NCBI GenBank assembly: GCA_026770585.1
Contig: MU646456.1
Location: 68,429-97,323, forward strand
From: Baffinella frigidus
Taxonomy: Eukaryota > Cryptophyceae > Cryptomonadales > Baffinellaceae
DNA length: 28,895 nucleotides
Reading direction: 5' to 3'
Within the stretch, counting starts at the first letter, position 1. Every line of letters starts with the position of its first letter. The notes under the pieces are model-generated. The model made no database searches and was not told the origin of the DNA. It saw only the letters and a program-made list of their open reading frames with translations. Below are positions 15,373-24,084 of this stretch, one piece after another. The position numbers were made by a program, and so were the translations under genes.

Positions 15373-15399
15373 GGCGTGAACGCAGGTGCGCGCCAGGCG

Positions 15400-15595
15400 G
15401 ACAGGTTATGGTCGCGATGCAGAGCGAGTCGCGGTTAGGCATCGGTCAGGCCCCGCCCGTGCATCATTACAGCTCTGCCGGGTTGACTGATCGAGTCCTA
15501 GCTCTGCCGCACGCGGGTTGACTGATCGAGTCTTAGCTCTGCCTCGGTCGAGTCGCGGTTGGGCATCGGTCAGCGCCCTGCCCGTGAGGAGTCCT

Positions 15596-15598
<3 letters not shown>
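15400..15598 (+). repeat. Repeat R cluster (CTAGCTCTGCC)
   Basis: Recurring phrases: TCGGTCAGGCCCCGCCCGTG, GGGTTGACTGATCGAGTC, CTAGCTCTGCCGCAGTCGGG and GAGTCGCGGTTAGGCATCGG. They reappear at 15922-16000 and 16080-16390. The first 30 bp of intron 1 of the lipid-transfer gene (25730) also match CTAGCTCTGCCTCGGT. Confidence 0.8.
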
Positions 15599-15642
<44 letters not shown>

Positions 15643-15873
15643 ACACACACACACACACACACANNNNNNNNNNNNNNNNNNNNNNNNNNNNNNNNNNNNN
15701 NNNNNNNNNNNNNNNNNNNNNNNNNNNNNNNNNNNNNNNNNNNNNNNNNNNNNNNNNNNNNNNNNNNNNNNNNNNNNNNNNNNNNNNNNNNNNNNNNNNN
15801 NNNNNNNNNNNNNNNNNNNNNNNNNNNNNNNNNNNNNNNNNNNNNNNNNNNNNNNNNNNNNNNNNNNNNNNNN

Positions 15874-15920
<47 letters not shown>
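15599..15920. repeat. (AG)n(AC)n microsatellite with assembly gap
   Basis: AG dinucleotides at 15599-15638 pass to AC from 15639. Ns occupy 15664-15873 (210 positions), and AC resumes to 15920. The gap is probably an unresolved part of the microsatellite, so the open frames called across it are artefacts. Confidence 0.98.
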
Positions 15921-15924
<4 letters not shown>

Positions 15925-16400
15925 CTCTGCCGCAGTCAGGTTGACTCCTAGGTTATGGTCGCGATGCAGAGCGAGTCGCGGTTAGGCATCGGCCAGGCCC
16001 CTTCTTTCTCCTTCTTTGTTACTCTCGATACAGGTCCTAAATGAGGCCCTTGAGCCTGAGCCTTAAGAAACGGGCCCGCCTCAGGCCCCTCCCGTAAGGA
16101 ATCCTCGCTCTGCCGCAGTCGGGTTGACTGATCGAGTCCTAGCTCTGCCTCAGTCGGGTTGATTGATCGTTTTCGCGGGGAAATTTGGCGGGTTTGTACT
16201 TCTTCCTCTTCTTTATTACGCTCGATACCGGTCCTAAATGAGGCCCTTGAGCCTTGAGGTGAGTGATTCAAAAGTCTATGAGCCTTGAGAAACGGGCCCG
16301 CCTCAGGCCCCGCCCGTGAAGAGTACTCGCTCTGCCGCAGGCGGGTTGAGTCCTAGCTCTGCCTCAGTCGGGTTGACTGATTGTTTTCGCGGGAAAAGTT
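15921..16400 (+). repeat. Alternating copies of repeats R and S
   Basis: CTAGCTCTGCCGCAGTCAGG, CGCGATGCAGAGCGAGTCGC (also at 15413), then repeat S (CTCGATACAGGTCCTAAATG) at about 16020 and 16222. GTTTTCGCGGGRAAAKTTGG occurs at 16169 and 16383. Two tandem units of roughly 200 bp are implied. No gene. Confidence 0.75.
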
Positions 16401-16433
16401 GGCGGGTTTGTACCGGAGAACTGGAGGATCGAT

Positions 16434-16624
16434 TTCCGGTCTCTGAATTTTGAGGAGACCGGGTTAATTTAATGCGGAAACGGTTTCAATTTAAAACCAT
16501 TGAATGCAATGAAAATTACTACACGATTGCTTTTATATTACTAGTAAAAATCTTTATGCGTAGTAAATTTCATTGCCAGAAAGTTTTACATTAAAACCGT
16601 TTCCCTATGAAATTCAGGCAGAGG
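16434..16624. mobile_element. Family F foldback element (copy F4) with different ends
   Basis: The inner core AATGAAAATTACTACACGAT and GCGTAGTAAATTTCATT matches family F. The arms are GGAAACGGTTTCAATTTAAA with TTTTACATTAAAACCGTTTC, unlike F1 and F2. An outer pair CTCTGAATTTTGAG and TGAAATTCAGGCAGAG extends it. Confidence 0.88.
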
Positions 16625-16643
16625 TAGGAGTCTCCCACGCACA

Positions 16644-16855
16644 CCACTCGAGGCTGGAAGTGGGACTATTTTAAAATAGGGATCCTTTTACAGGTGAAGA
16701 GAAAAACAGAGATGTGTGGTAATTTTCACAGAAAGGGGGGCGTTTGGTCACGTATCGGGCGGAATTCCGCCCGTTGCGTGACCACGCCTGCCCGTGACTG
16801 GTACTAAATTTAACAACTCCACATTTAAAATAGTCCCATTTCTAGCCTCGAGTGG
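16644..16855. mobile_element. Family E foldback element (copy E5)
   Basis: Ends CCACTCGAGGCTGGAAGTGG and TTTCTAGCCTCGAGTGG. The centre hairpin is GGTCACGTATCGGGCGGAAT followed by its near complement CCGCCCGTTGCGTGACC. Confidence 0.9.
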
Positions 16856-16891
16856 CACTCGTGTTCCCTGCAAGGCAATCGCCGCGATGCA

Positions 16892-17037
16892 GATTTCATA
16901 TGCAAACATCTGTAATTTATAAACTGGATTTCCATCAAAATTACTACATGTTTGCTTTAATATTACTGGTAAAAATCGTTCTGTGTAGTAAAATTCGTTG
17001 AATCCAGTTTGTAAATTACAAGTGTTTTCATATGAGA
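16892..17037. mobile_element. Family F foldback element (copy F5) with third kind of ends
   Basis: Arms TTTCATATGCAAACATCTGT and AAGTGTTTTCATATGAGA, then TAATTTATAAACTGGATTT with AATCCAGTTTGTAAATTA. The core is CAAAATTACTACATGTTTGC and CTGTGTAGTAAAATTCG. Confidence 0.88.
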
Positions 17038-17154
17038 TTGGTGTGTGTTGTGCCGTTCTGTGTAGTAAGTTGCGTTGCCAGGAAATGAAAGAAAAATATA
17101 TTTCCCCGGATAAAATTAGTGTGTGTTGTGCCCATGTCACCCTGGGCAGTGTCT

Positions 17155-17392
17155 CTACTGGAAACTCCGGGCCCGCCCTGGTTTGAAAGAGTGACGGATT
17201 CTGTCACTACTTCACAACCTTAGGAGATGCTGGACACCATTGATTTGGCTGAAATATGATAAATTTGGGTTTGAAATGATGTAAAGCAGCCAAATTTCGG
17301 TCTAAAATCAAAATTGAAATATTTCACCAAACGCTGCCTTTTTATACCCAAATTAGGTTCAAACCCCAGGGCGGGCCCGGACTCTCCAGTAG
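17155..17392. mobile_element. Single foldback with CTACTGGAAACTCCGGGCCC ends
   Basis: Left CTACTGGAAACTCCGGGCCC, GCCCTGGTTTGAA pairs with TTCAAACCCCAGGGC, GGGCCCGGACTCTCCAGTAG. The inner part is AT-rich with further weak pairing (GGCTGAAAT, ATTTCACC). No second copy seen. Confidence 0.85.
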
Positions 17393-17401
17393 CTAGCCAA
17401 T

Positions 17402-17526
17402 AACGCCAGAGGGCTCGAGGGAAACCGACGCCTTATCCACGCCAGATCTAGCGTCGTTGACTTGAGTACTAAGGGGATTTCCCCTGAAACATGTGAAAAG
17501 TGGATGTTTCGAGCCCTCTGGCGTGG
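17402..17526. mobile_element. Family H foldback-like element (copy H2)
   Basis: Ends ACGCCAGAGGGCTCGAGGG and TTTCGAGCCCTCTGGCGTGG form a clean terminal repeat. GGGGATTTCCCC lies at the middle. It begins 10 bp after the preceding element. Confidence 0.85.
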
Positions 17527-17619
17527 AAGTGAGTCACTGAGCGAGGCAACGCGTTTCCCTCGGCAGTTGACTTGGGGGTGAACCTCGGGCGGGTCACGAA
17601 GCTGACACAGGCCTGCACC

Positions 17620-17621
17620 CT

Positions 17622-17655
<34 letters not shown>

Positions 17656-17900
17656 CGCTCGCTCTCCCTCTCTCTCTCGCTCGCTCGCTCGCTCGCTCTC
17701 CCTCTCTTTCCGTCTCTCTCCCTCTCTCTCCCTCTCTCTCCCTCTCTCTCTCTCTCTCCCTCTCCCTCTCTCTCCCTCGCTCGCTCGCTCTCCCTCTCTC
17801 TCCCTCCATCTCTCTCTCTCTCCCTCTATCTCTCTCTCCCTCCATCTCTCTCTCCCTCTATATCTCTCTCCCTCCCTCTCTCTCCCTCCCTCTCTCGCAA
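17620..17900 (+). repeat. Long polypyrimidine (CT)n microsatellite
   Basis: Composed of CTCTCTCC, CTCG and CCCTCTCT motifs with almost no purine on this strand. Frames across it read as SLSLSL or RERERE and are not genes. Confidence 0.97.
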
Positions 17901-17915
17901 CCCTCCTCGCCATCC

Positions 17916-18039
17916 TGTACAGGCGTACCTCGCTCATAAGAAATTGCGCCCCCCTAGGACCCTGCAGTAGGCCTATGCCCAAGGCCCTATCGTGGTCCTA
18001 TGGGGGGGGCTGTTTATTATGAGCGAGGTACCCCTGTAC
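17916..18039. mobile_element. Family A foldback element (copy A9)
   Basis: The left arm has unpaired changes (CAGGCGTACCTCGCTCATAA). The right arm is TTATGAGCGAGGTACCCCTG. TGTA and TACC flank it. Confidence 0.9.
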
Positions 18040-18066
18040 CAAGCCCGCATGGCACCGCCCTAGCCA

Positions 18067-18237
18067 CCACCAACCCTCACGGAAAGACCAAACCGTCGAT
18101 ATTGAGACCTCAGATTTACCTTGCCAGCCAGGCGAATTCGCCTGGCTGTGTTAACTGAAGTCCCAATCTTGGTACAAAATCCACTTTGGGGAACAGGTCG
18201 AAATTAATCGATTTGGTCCTTCCGTGAGGGTTGGTGG
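18067..18237. mobile_element. Family G foldback element (copy G5)
   Basis: Ends CCACCAACCCTCACGGAAAG and CTTCCGTGAGGGTTGGTGG match perfectly. The centre has CCAGCCAGGCGAATTCGCCT, a palindrome. TTGGTACAAAATCC is shared with other families. Confidence 0.92.
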
Positions 18238-18299
18238 AAGGCCACGCCCGACCCCGTGTTTCCCTTTCGCCTCCGTCTCTCTCGTCTAACCACGTGCAT

Positions 18300-18404
18300 T
18301 ATCCCTTAAGTGGCCATGCCGTCAAATTTGAGGGGCAAGAGGTCCTAGACAGGTCGTAGGGCCCTACGGTAGGGCGTATGAGCCTACTGGCCACTTAAGG
18401 GATA
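18300..18404. mobile_element. Family C foldback element (copy C3)
   Basis: TATCCCTTAAGTGGCCATG to GGCCACTTAAGGGATA; the CGTATGAGCCTACTGGCC part shows it is reversed relative to C2 and C4. TA at both ends. Confidence 0.9.
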
Positions 18405-18460
18405 GGCGTCCTCATAACCTTGCATCCGTATGCCCTTAGATCCTAGATACCCACATGCAT

Positions 18461-18573
18461 GGGTTACAGCATAAGAAACTGCCCCCCCCCCCTAGGACCA
18501 CCATAGGGCCCTCGGCATAGTCCCTACTGTAGGGTCCTGGGGGTAGGCACTTTCTTATGAGCGAGGTACCCCT
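18461..18573. mobile_element. Family A foldback element, left end lost (copy A10)
   Basis: Left of CATAAGAAACTGCCC the normal CTCGCT is replaced by GGGTTACAG. The right arm TTTCTTATGAGCGAGGTACC is intact. Confidence 0.8.
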
Positions 18574-18688
18574 AGTGGGCGCGACGTTTCATTTCTACAT
18601 ACACCCCTCGGGGTGCACTCGGGCTGCTAGAGCCCCTACGTCTCGTCCTACCTCTCCACGTGGCGTGCAGCGGTCGTGTTTGTCAACT

Positions 18689-18793
18689 TATCCCTTAAGT
18701 GGCCAGTAGGCTCATACGCCCTACGGTAGGGCTCTAGGACCTGCCTAGGGCGAGTTAGGGCGAACATTCGCCCTATGGCCACTTGAGGGATAA
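18689..18793. mobile_element. Family C foldback element (copy C4)
   Basis: TATCCCTTAAGTGGCCAGTA to GGCCACTTGAGGGATA. The core CGCCCTACGGTAGGGCTCTA then GGGCGAGTTAGGGCG aligns with C1 and C2. TA at both ends. Confidence 0.92.
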
Positions 18794-18845
18794 ACCTGCG
18801 TTTCCCCCCTGGGAAGGCGCTGGCGGCGGCGTGTGGTCCCAACAC

Positions 18846-19011
18846 TCATAGGCTAACGGCCTGAAAAGGGGGTAGTTAGGCATTCGGCATTGCCTAGGAC
18901 CTCCTACCGTAGGCCGAGGGATCCTAGGACCAAAAAGTCTCGGCCTACGGTAGGAGGTCCTAGGAAATGCCGTAGGCCTAACTACCCCATTTTCAGGCCG
19001 TTGCCCTATTA
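18846..19011. mobile_element. Family D foldback element (copy D4), TSD ACAC
   Basis: TCATAGGCTAACGGCCTG to GGCCGTTGCCCTATTA, flanked by ACAC at 18842-18845 and 19012-19015. The paralogous sequence at 19577-19625 (GGCGTGTGGTCCCAACACGT, CCAACGCGGAG) has one ACAC and no element. Confidence 0.95.
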
Positions 19012-19030
19012 ACACGTCGAACGCGGAAGT

Positions 19031-19199
19031 TCATAGGCTAACGTCCTGAAAACCGGGTAGTTAAGCCTACGGTATTGCCTACGGTAGGCCGTAGGGGCCT
19101 GGAGGGGTCCTATGAAACATTAGGCCCTAGGGGCCCTACGGCCTACCGTAGGCAATACCGTAGGCCTATCTGCCCGGTTTTCAGGACGTTACCCTATCC
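19031..19199. mobile_element. Family D variant foldback element (copy D5), TSD AAGT
   Basis: TCATAGGCTAACGTCCTG to CAGGACGTTACCCTATCC, flanked by AAGT at 19027-19030 and 19200-19203. The inner arms differ from D1-D4 (GGTATTGCCTACGGTAGGCC) and match D6. It also inserts in the segment whose empty paralog is at 19577-19625. Confidence 0.93.
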
Positions 19200-19281
19200 A
19201 AGTGTCCTCTTCCCGGCACACCCGTGCCACACGTGGCAAAGGCTTCTGAACAGGCATCGGTCAGGTCCCGGGAACTTTTTG

Positions 19282-19386
19282 TATCCCTTAAGTGGCCAGT
19301 AGGCGCATACGCCCTACCGTAGGGCCCTAGGACCTGCCTAGGACCTCTAGGCCCGCAAATTTGGGGGCCTGGCCACTTAAGGGATA
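19282..19386. mobile_element. Family C foldback element (copy C5)
   Basis: TATCCCTTAAGTGGCCAGTA to TGGCCACTTAAGGGATA with TA at both ends. The core is CGCCCTACCGTAGGGCCCTA. Confidence 0.92.
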
Positions 19387-19411
19387 CCTTCACACACCCG
19401 ATGAGGATACC

Positions 19412-19546
19412 CTTAAGCCGGTTTCTGCCGCGATCCTCTGCACCGGGGGGCCTGAATCGGTCAGGCCCCGGTATGTATGTATATCTATATGTATATCCGA
19501 CGCCCTCCACGTCACCGGGGGGCCTGAATCGGTCAGGCCCCGGTGC
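19412..19546 (+). repeat. Direct repeat CCGGGGGGCCTGAATCGG
   Basis: CACCGGGGGGCCTGAATCGG plus TCAGGCCCCGGT occurs at 19441 and 19512. Each is itself a near palindrome. CCGGTTTCTGCCGCGATCCT before the first recurs at about 20902. Confidence 0.8.
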
Positions 19547-19576
19547 ATGCCTTTCGCTAACCACATGCGTGGCTTT

Positions 19577-19640
19577 CAGGCGCTGACGGCGGCGTGTGGT
19601 CCCAACACGTCCAACGCGGAGTGCGACCAGACGTGCTCGG
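19577..19640 (+). repeat. Unoccupied paralog of the D4/D5 insertion site
   Basis: GGCGCTGACGGCGGCGTGTG, GTCCCAACACGTCCAACGCG, GAGTGCG. It matches 18811-18845, 19012-19030 and 19204 onward once elements D4 and D5 and one copy of each target duplication are ignored. Confidence 0.88.
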
Positions 19641-19777
19641 CGTGACATTCTGTGGGTATCGAATCTCCCAAGGACGCAAGGTTATGAGGACGCCAATGGA
19701 CGCAAGGTTATGAGGCTTGACATTCCACGGATTGATCCTGGAGGAGAACGTGGGGAGGTGGTTGGTCGCACACCACG
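19641..19777. other. No supported gene; short GGACGCAAGGTTATGAGG repeat
   Basis: GGACGCAAGGTTATGAGG occurs twice (about 19672 and 19698). CCTCATAACCTTGC at about 18410 is its reverse complement. Confidence 0.55.
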
Positions 19778-19917
19778 GAGGGCTCTAGGGGGGGGGGTAT
19801 TCAGAAGTCAAGTTTCAAGGGGAAACGGCATTCAAAAGTCAACTTCTAGAAGAAAACGGCTCCAAGAACGACCCAATGGCTCCAAGAACGACCCTGGAAT
19901 ACCCCCCGAAGGGCCCT
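19778..19917. mobile_element. Family V foldback element (copy V1)
   Basis: Ends AGGGCTCTAGGGGGGGGGG, TATTC and GGAATACCCCCCGAAGGGCC. Inside, CATTCAAAAGTCAACTTCTA and tandem CAATGGCTCCAAGAACGACC. It shares the AAAAGTC and GGCTCCAAGAACG blocks with 21111-21390. Confidence 0.72.
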
Positions 19918-20300
19918 GTGTGGGTGCACCGACTCTCAGAAGGGGAGGACTGCACGGCTCGAGGCTGGTGTAGAGATGCGTGGCGCGCGATTCTCAAGTT
20001 GACATTCTGGGGTCGCGGTACAAATCCGTCAACTTTGGGGCGGAAACTGACCTTGAGGCAGTTGGCCTCGTGTGAGCGATGCTCGATGTACCTGATATGA
20101 CCCGGGGGACCCCGGGCCAAAATAAAGAAGAATAAAGAAGAAAATGTCTCTTTTGGGAACTTGTTTAGTTTCTATCCATTTGTGGGAGAGGGTTGCGGGA
20201 AACAAGCCCTAATGATCAGATGGGAGCTGAGTGTGTTTGTTCTTTGCAGTGAGCTTTTGTTCACGTTGCGGTGGTCCGACGGTGGTGCGTTCTTGATGAG
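19918..20300. other. No supported gene; unassigned spacer
   Basis: It contains CTCGAGGCTGGTGTAGAG, possibly a family E end remnant, a CCCGGGGGACCCCGGGCC hairpin at 20101-20118 and AATAAAGAAGAATAAAGAAG. Nothing coding is supported. Confidence 0.45.
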
Positions 20301-20427
20301 GTGTACAGGGGTACCTCGCTCATAAGAAACCGCCCCCTCCCTAGGACCACCGTAGGACCCTAGGCATAGGCTTACTGTAGGGCCCTAGGGGGGGGCGGTT
20401 TCTTATGAGCGAGGTACCCCTGTACAT
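20301..20427. mobile_element. Family A foldback element (copy A11), best-preserved
   Basis: TACAGGGGTACCTCGCTCAT, AAGAAACCGCCCC at left and GGGGCGGTTTCTTATGAGCG, AGGTACCCCTGTA at right. The arms pair perfectly over about 34 bp. Good reference copy. Confidence 0.95.
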
Positions 20428-20512
20428 GTAGTGTGATCATTTGCGAGGCGTTTCCGGGATCCAGCGCTCCGATACACTGCGTAGTTCAAAAACGGTGTGA
20501 AATCTTGAGCCC

Positions 20513-20689
20513 GTACCACGCAAGAGTGTAGGGCAGATGACCCACAGGAGAAATAGTAGAATTCTACTATTTCTTAAGTTCATAAGTGGACATTCTTCCC
20601 ACAGAAAAATCGAAATTTCGGAAAGTTGTTACAAATTCCGTGTGAACTGACTTGTTTTCCTAGGTCAGCCCTACACTCTTGCGTGGTAA
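20513..20689. mobile_element. Foldback element with TACCACGCAAGAGTGTAGGG ends
   Basis: Left TACCACGCAAGAGTGTAGGG pairs with CCCTACACTCTTGCGTGGTA. Inside, GAAATAGTAGAATTCTACTA with TTTC is a perfect 24-bp palindrome at about 20551-20574. Ends are shared with the small hairpin at 8455-8482. Confidence 0.9.
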
Positions 20690-21110
20690 GACAGACTGCG
20701 ATCAATGCATGAACGCGGGCTAGGCTGTTTCTTCTCGCCAATACAGGTAAATATGTTTTTCAAGAGTGCTCTAGGTTAGTGGGAAGGTCCACTTCCTCAA
20801 CGAAGTTGAGGGAACATGCCCTCAAAATTTCATACCCCAAACTCTAAACCCTACGAACCTAAGACGAAGCCAAACCTGGCCCAACTAGCGGTGGTTCTGG
20901 GAAGCCGGTTCTGCCGCGATCCTCTGTACAGGGGGGGCTGGAAGTGATCCGAAAGGAAGCAAGGCCTTTCTACAGAACAAGTTCCGGTGTCCGCCTATGT
21001 TGGGAGCTCGAAGAACCTAAAGGACCTGAAGGATGGTTGCATCCTGAAGCCACAGATAGCACTGTCACAGCTGTGAGCATTCTGCACGCGTGGATGTGGC
21101 CAAGCAGCCC
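20690..21110. other. No supported gene; contains repeat I reverse copy
   Basis: GTTCCGGTGTCCGCCTATGT, TGGGAGCTCGAAGAACCTAA at 20981-21030 is repeat I. CCGGTTCTGCCGCGATCCTC at 20902 matches 19420. A short CCTCAACGAAGTTGAGG hairpin lies at about 20797. Confidence 0.6.
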
Positions 21111-21390
21111 TCCTTCGGGGGTCAATCAAAAGTCATTTTTCAAAGATTTTGGGGGAAACCCGGGCACTTATCGGCCAAAAGTTGACAAACATGGGTCAAT
21201 GGCTCCAAGAACGGGCCTGGGACTGCCGCTGGCGACCCCTGGCCGACGAGCAACCCACGAAACGCCCTTGGAGGGTTATCCCAGGCCCGTTCTTGGAGCC
21301 ATTGACCCATGTTTGTCAACTTTTGGCCGATAAGTGCCCGGGTTTCCCCCCAAAAAATTGAAAAATGACTTTTGAATGACCCCCGAAGGA
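21111..21390. mobile_element. Family V foldback element with 112-bp arms (copy V2)
   Basis: Left TCCTTCGGGGGTCAATCAAA to right TTTTGAATGACCCCCGAAGG A. The arms (about 21111-21222 and 21278-21390) pair through AAACCCGGGCACTTATCGGC, CAAAAGTTGACAAACATGGG and GGCTCCAAGAACGGGCCTGG. The loop is about 55 bp. Some pairing is lost near AAAGATTTTGGGGG. Confidence 0.93.
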
Positions 21391-21740
21391 CCTTCCGTGG
21401 CCCTTGCGGGCGAGTGTGTTTCATTGGGACGAAGCTGGGCCGCACATTTTGGGGGCTGGTTGTGATTCGAGAGCGAGGCTCGCACCCTCTTCAAGCACGA
21501 CGTGAATGTCTACAGTTTACTGCTGGGCGAAGGCGAATGATCCCCTGCGAAGGCGAATGGTCCCCTGCGAAAGCAGTGCGTTTATTACGGATCGAAATGT
21601 AGATTCCCGCAGATCTTCCTTAATGGAGCTAATTGTCAACGTTTTACCTCTCTTGCAGACAGAAAAAATAATTCCGGGCGATTTTTTGCGCAGTCGTCAG
21701 CGCTGTGCAGGGTCGGTCGTTTTTTTATGGGAGCATAAAC
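21391..21740. other. No supported gene; short GGCGAATG repeat
   Basis: CGAAGGCGAATGATCCCCTG, CGAAGGCGAATGGTCCCCTG is a 20-bp tandem at about 21528-21566. No domain-bearing frame. Confidence 0.5.
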
Positions 21741-22424
21741 ACTACAACCTTAAAAATAAACACTACACCATGAACAATGAATCCTAAACCATACACCATA
21801 AACCCTAAACCCTAAACCCTAAACTCCAACCCCAAAACCCTAGACCCTAGACCCTAACCCTAAAACCTAAACCCAAACCCCAAAACCCTAAACCCTAAAC
21901 CCGAAACCCGAAACTCGAAACCCGAAACCCGAAACCACGAACACTAAACCCTTAACTCCCAAACCTTAAACCCTGAACCCTTGACCCTAAACCCTGAAAC
22001 CTAAGCCTTAACCCTTAAACCATAAACCCTAAAACCTGAACCCTAAATCAGAAACCTTAAATCCTAAACCTTGAAACCTAAACCCTGAACACTAAAACCT
22101 AAGCCCTGAACCCTACACTCAAACCCTCAACCTTCAACCCTAAACCCTAAACCCTAAACCCTCAAAACTAAACCCTTGACCCTTCACCCCTGGCCCCTAA
22201 ACTCTAAACCCTTAACCCTAAACCCTTAACTCTAAACCCTAAACAATCAACCTCAAACCCAAAACCTTAAAACCTAAAACCTAAACCCTAACCCCTAAAC
22301 TCCAAACCCTAAACCCTAAACCCTAACCCCTAAATCCCAAACCCCAAACCCCAAACCCTAAACCCCAAACCCTAAACCCTAAACCCTTGAACCCTGAAAG
22401 AAACACTAAACCCTAAACCCTAAC
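21741..22424 (-). repeat. Longest telomere-like array, C-rich strand
   Basis: About 680 bp of CCCTAAA with variants CCCAAAA, CCCGAAA, CCTGAA and CCTTAAA. Runs of three or more exact CCCTAAA occur at about 21800, 22140 and 22310. The variants suggest an old interstitial array, not a current chromosome end. Confidence 0.95.
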
Positions 22425-22934
22425 AGCACAATCCAGTCGGACTTATCAGCGTCGTCGATTATGGACAAAAGCACCAAGAGCGATTTCATAAATTCATGAA
22501 AAGGCGGGCCCATTAAGGTCAGTTTTGAGGCCTTGGAAATCTGGAAATGGCAATTTGTTTGGGGGACACTTGACGACAAACGCGCAGCCGCACCCCCGTT
22601 CGCGAAATGGGGAAACGCGGGTTTATTTAATCGGAGAAGGCGGGTTCAAGAGAAAGTCTCACCCTTTATCCAGAAACGGAAGGGGGGGGGGGATTGGGAA
22701 CCTTTAGGTCCTTGATGTCCGTTATGTCCTTGAGGTTTTAAATGCTCCCTTTCAGTTTTTAAATGCTTTCAGCAGCGTGAGGGGGGATTGCTGCAGTTGA
22801 TGTCTCCCGGGGAAGGGTTGTTGTTAGGGATGGCTGGCGGCCAGTACATGTAGTTGGGAGGGGGGGGGGTGAATTCAGCGTCTTTGGGGAAGGGGAGCAT
22901 TGGGGGAGCTCTTTGGGGGGACCCTTACGTAGGT
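22425..22934. other. No supported gene; G-rich spacer
   Basis: GAAAGAAACACTAAACCC passes to unique sequence. TTTAGGTCCTTGATGTCC at 22705 begins the run of repeat J-like phrases. Poly-G runs of 10-11 occur at about 22681 and 22859. No coding frame supported. Confidence 0.45.
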
Positions 22935-24062
22935 TCCAGGGTCCTCTAGGTCCTGTAGGTTTTAATTTCGCCCATCATATGCCAACGCCACGCCACGCCG
23001 TAGGAAACAAGGGGATCTCAATGTGACGGACCGACCTTGCAGGATCCTTGGGGTCCTTTAGGTTTTGATTTCAGCCAACATGGCCCAACGACACGCCTTT
23101 CCGTAGAAAAGATCTGCAGAAAAAGCATTTTTGGATCCTGAGGCAGGTGGTGGAGCCATTTCCTCAGAATTGAGGCTATTAAAACGTTTTAAACCGAAGA
23201 ACGGTCTGGAATTGGAGCCGTTGAACCGAAATGGCGATGCCCGCAGGAGGACATCTGAAGAACGCCGCCCCGAAGACGATGTCCGGTTTCAATTATCTCG
23301 ACGACGATCCTGAGATCTTTCAGAGATCTCAGGATTATCGTCGAGATAATTGAAATCGGACATTTTCTTCGGGGTGGCGTTCTTCAGACGTACCAACCGC
23401 CTGGCGATGCAAACCAGATTCCCTAATTTGTACCACGAAAAAGAAAATGGCTCCAATTCGGTGCGCCCTATTTAGTTCCTTTAGGTCCTTGAGGTTTTAA
23501 TTTCGCCCAACATATGCCAACGCCACGCCCTTCCGTAGAAAGGATCTGCAGAGAAAGCATTTTTGCCTTCGGATCGCGTTTAGCTCTCCAGTGCAGAGGC
23601 TCGTGTAGAGGGGATAAAGGGTGGCTCTCTTGGGGTTTGTGAAGGTATACCAACTGGTTCCCATGCTCACGCACACACCGAACCCAAGTCAGCCGCTATG
23701 AGGCTCATGGTATCTCTATGAATCCTTAAGGAAAGGTCTTTAATAAGGTCCTTTAGGTCCTTAAGGTTTTAATTTCTCCCAACAAACGCCAACGACACGC
23801 CGTTCCGTAGAAGGGATCTGCAGGGAAAGCATTTTTGCTTTCGGATCCTTTAGGTCCTTTAGGTTTTAATTTCTCCCAACATAGCCCAACGACACGCCGT
23901 TCCGTAGAAGGGATCTGCAGAGAAAGCATTTTTGCTTTCGGATCGCGTTTCGCTCTCCAGTGCAGAGGCTCGTGAAGAGGGGATACAGGGTGGTTCTCTT
24001 GGGATGTTTGAGTTGATCCAGAGGATATCTCACTCGCGCATGCACCGAACCCAAGTCAGCCT
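22935..24062 (+). repeat. Repeat J cluster upstream of the lipid-transfer gene
   Basis: About five copies starting near 22940, 23045, 23475, 23745 and 23845. The order is GGTCCTTTAGGTTTTAATTT, CGCCCAACATATGCCAACG, CACGCCGTTCCGTAGAAGGG, ATCTGCAGAGAAAGCATTTT, TGCTTTCGGATCGCGTTT. The longest copies continue to GCTCTCCAGTGCAGAGGCTC and ACCGAACCCAAGTCAGCC. Confidence 0.88.
23206..23462. mobile_element. Foldback element inside the repeat J cluster
   Basis: Outer ends GGAATTGGAGCC and GGCTCCAATTCGG. Inner arms 23255-23318 and 23322-23387 run from CTGAAGAACGCCGCCCCGAA through TTTCAATTATCTCGACGA to GATCCTGAGATCT, with a loop of about 3 bases at the tip. About 65 bp pair with a few mismatches. Confidence 0.9.
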
Positions 24063-24084
24063 CCTTTGCGGCTCATGGTACCCC

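Noticed and set aside
15518-15985. Long open frames through the microsatellite and N gap
   Set aside because: They consist of dinucleotide repeats (RERE, HTHT, VCVC, SLSL) and unknown bases, so they are composition artefacts.
17359-17982. Open frames of 130-207 codons at the (CT)n tract
   Set aside because: Arg/Glu/Gly or Ser/Leu low-complexity translation of a microsatellite, running on into a family A element.
19972-19990. Match of AGAGATGCGTGGCG to part of exon 3 (about 27867)
   Set aside because: Only 14 bases match, with no extension on either side, so it is probably chance.
21741-22424. Chromosome end
   Set aside because: The CCCTAAA array is degenerate, internal and followed by ordinary sequence on both sides, so it is interstitial.
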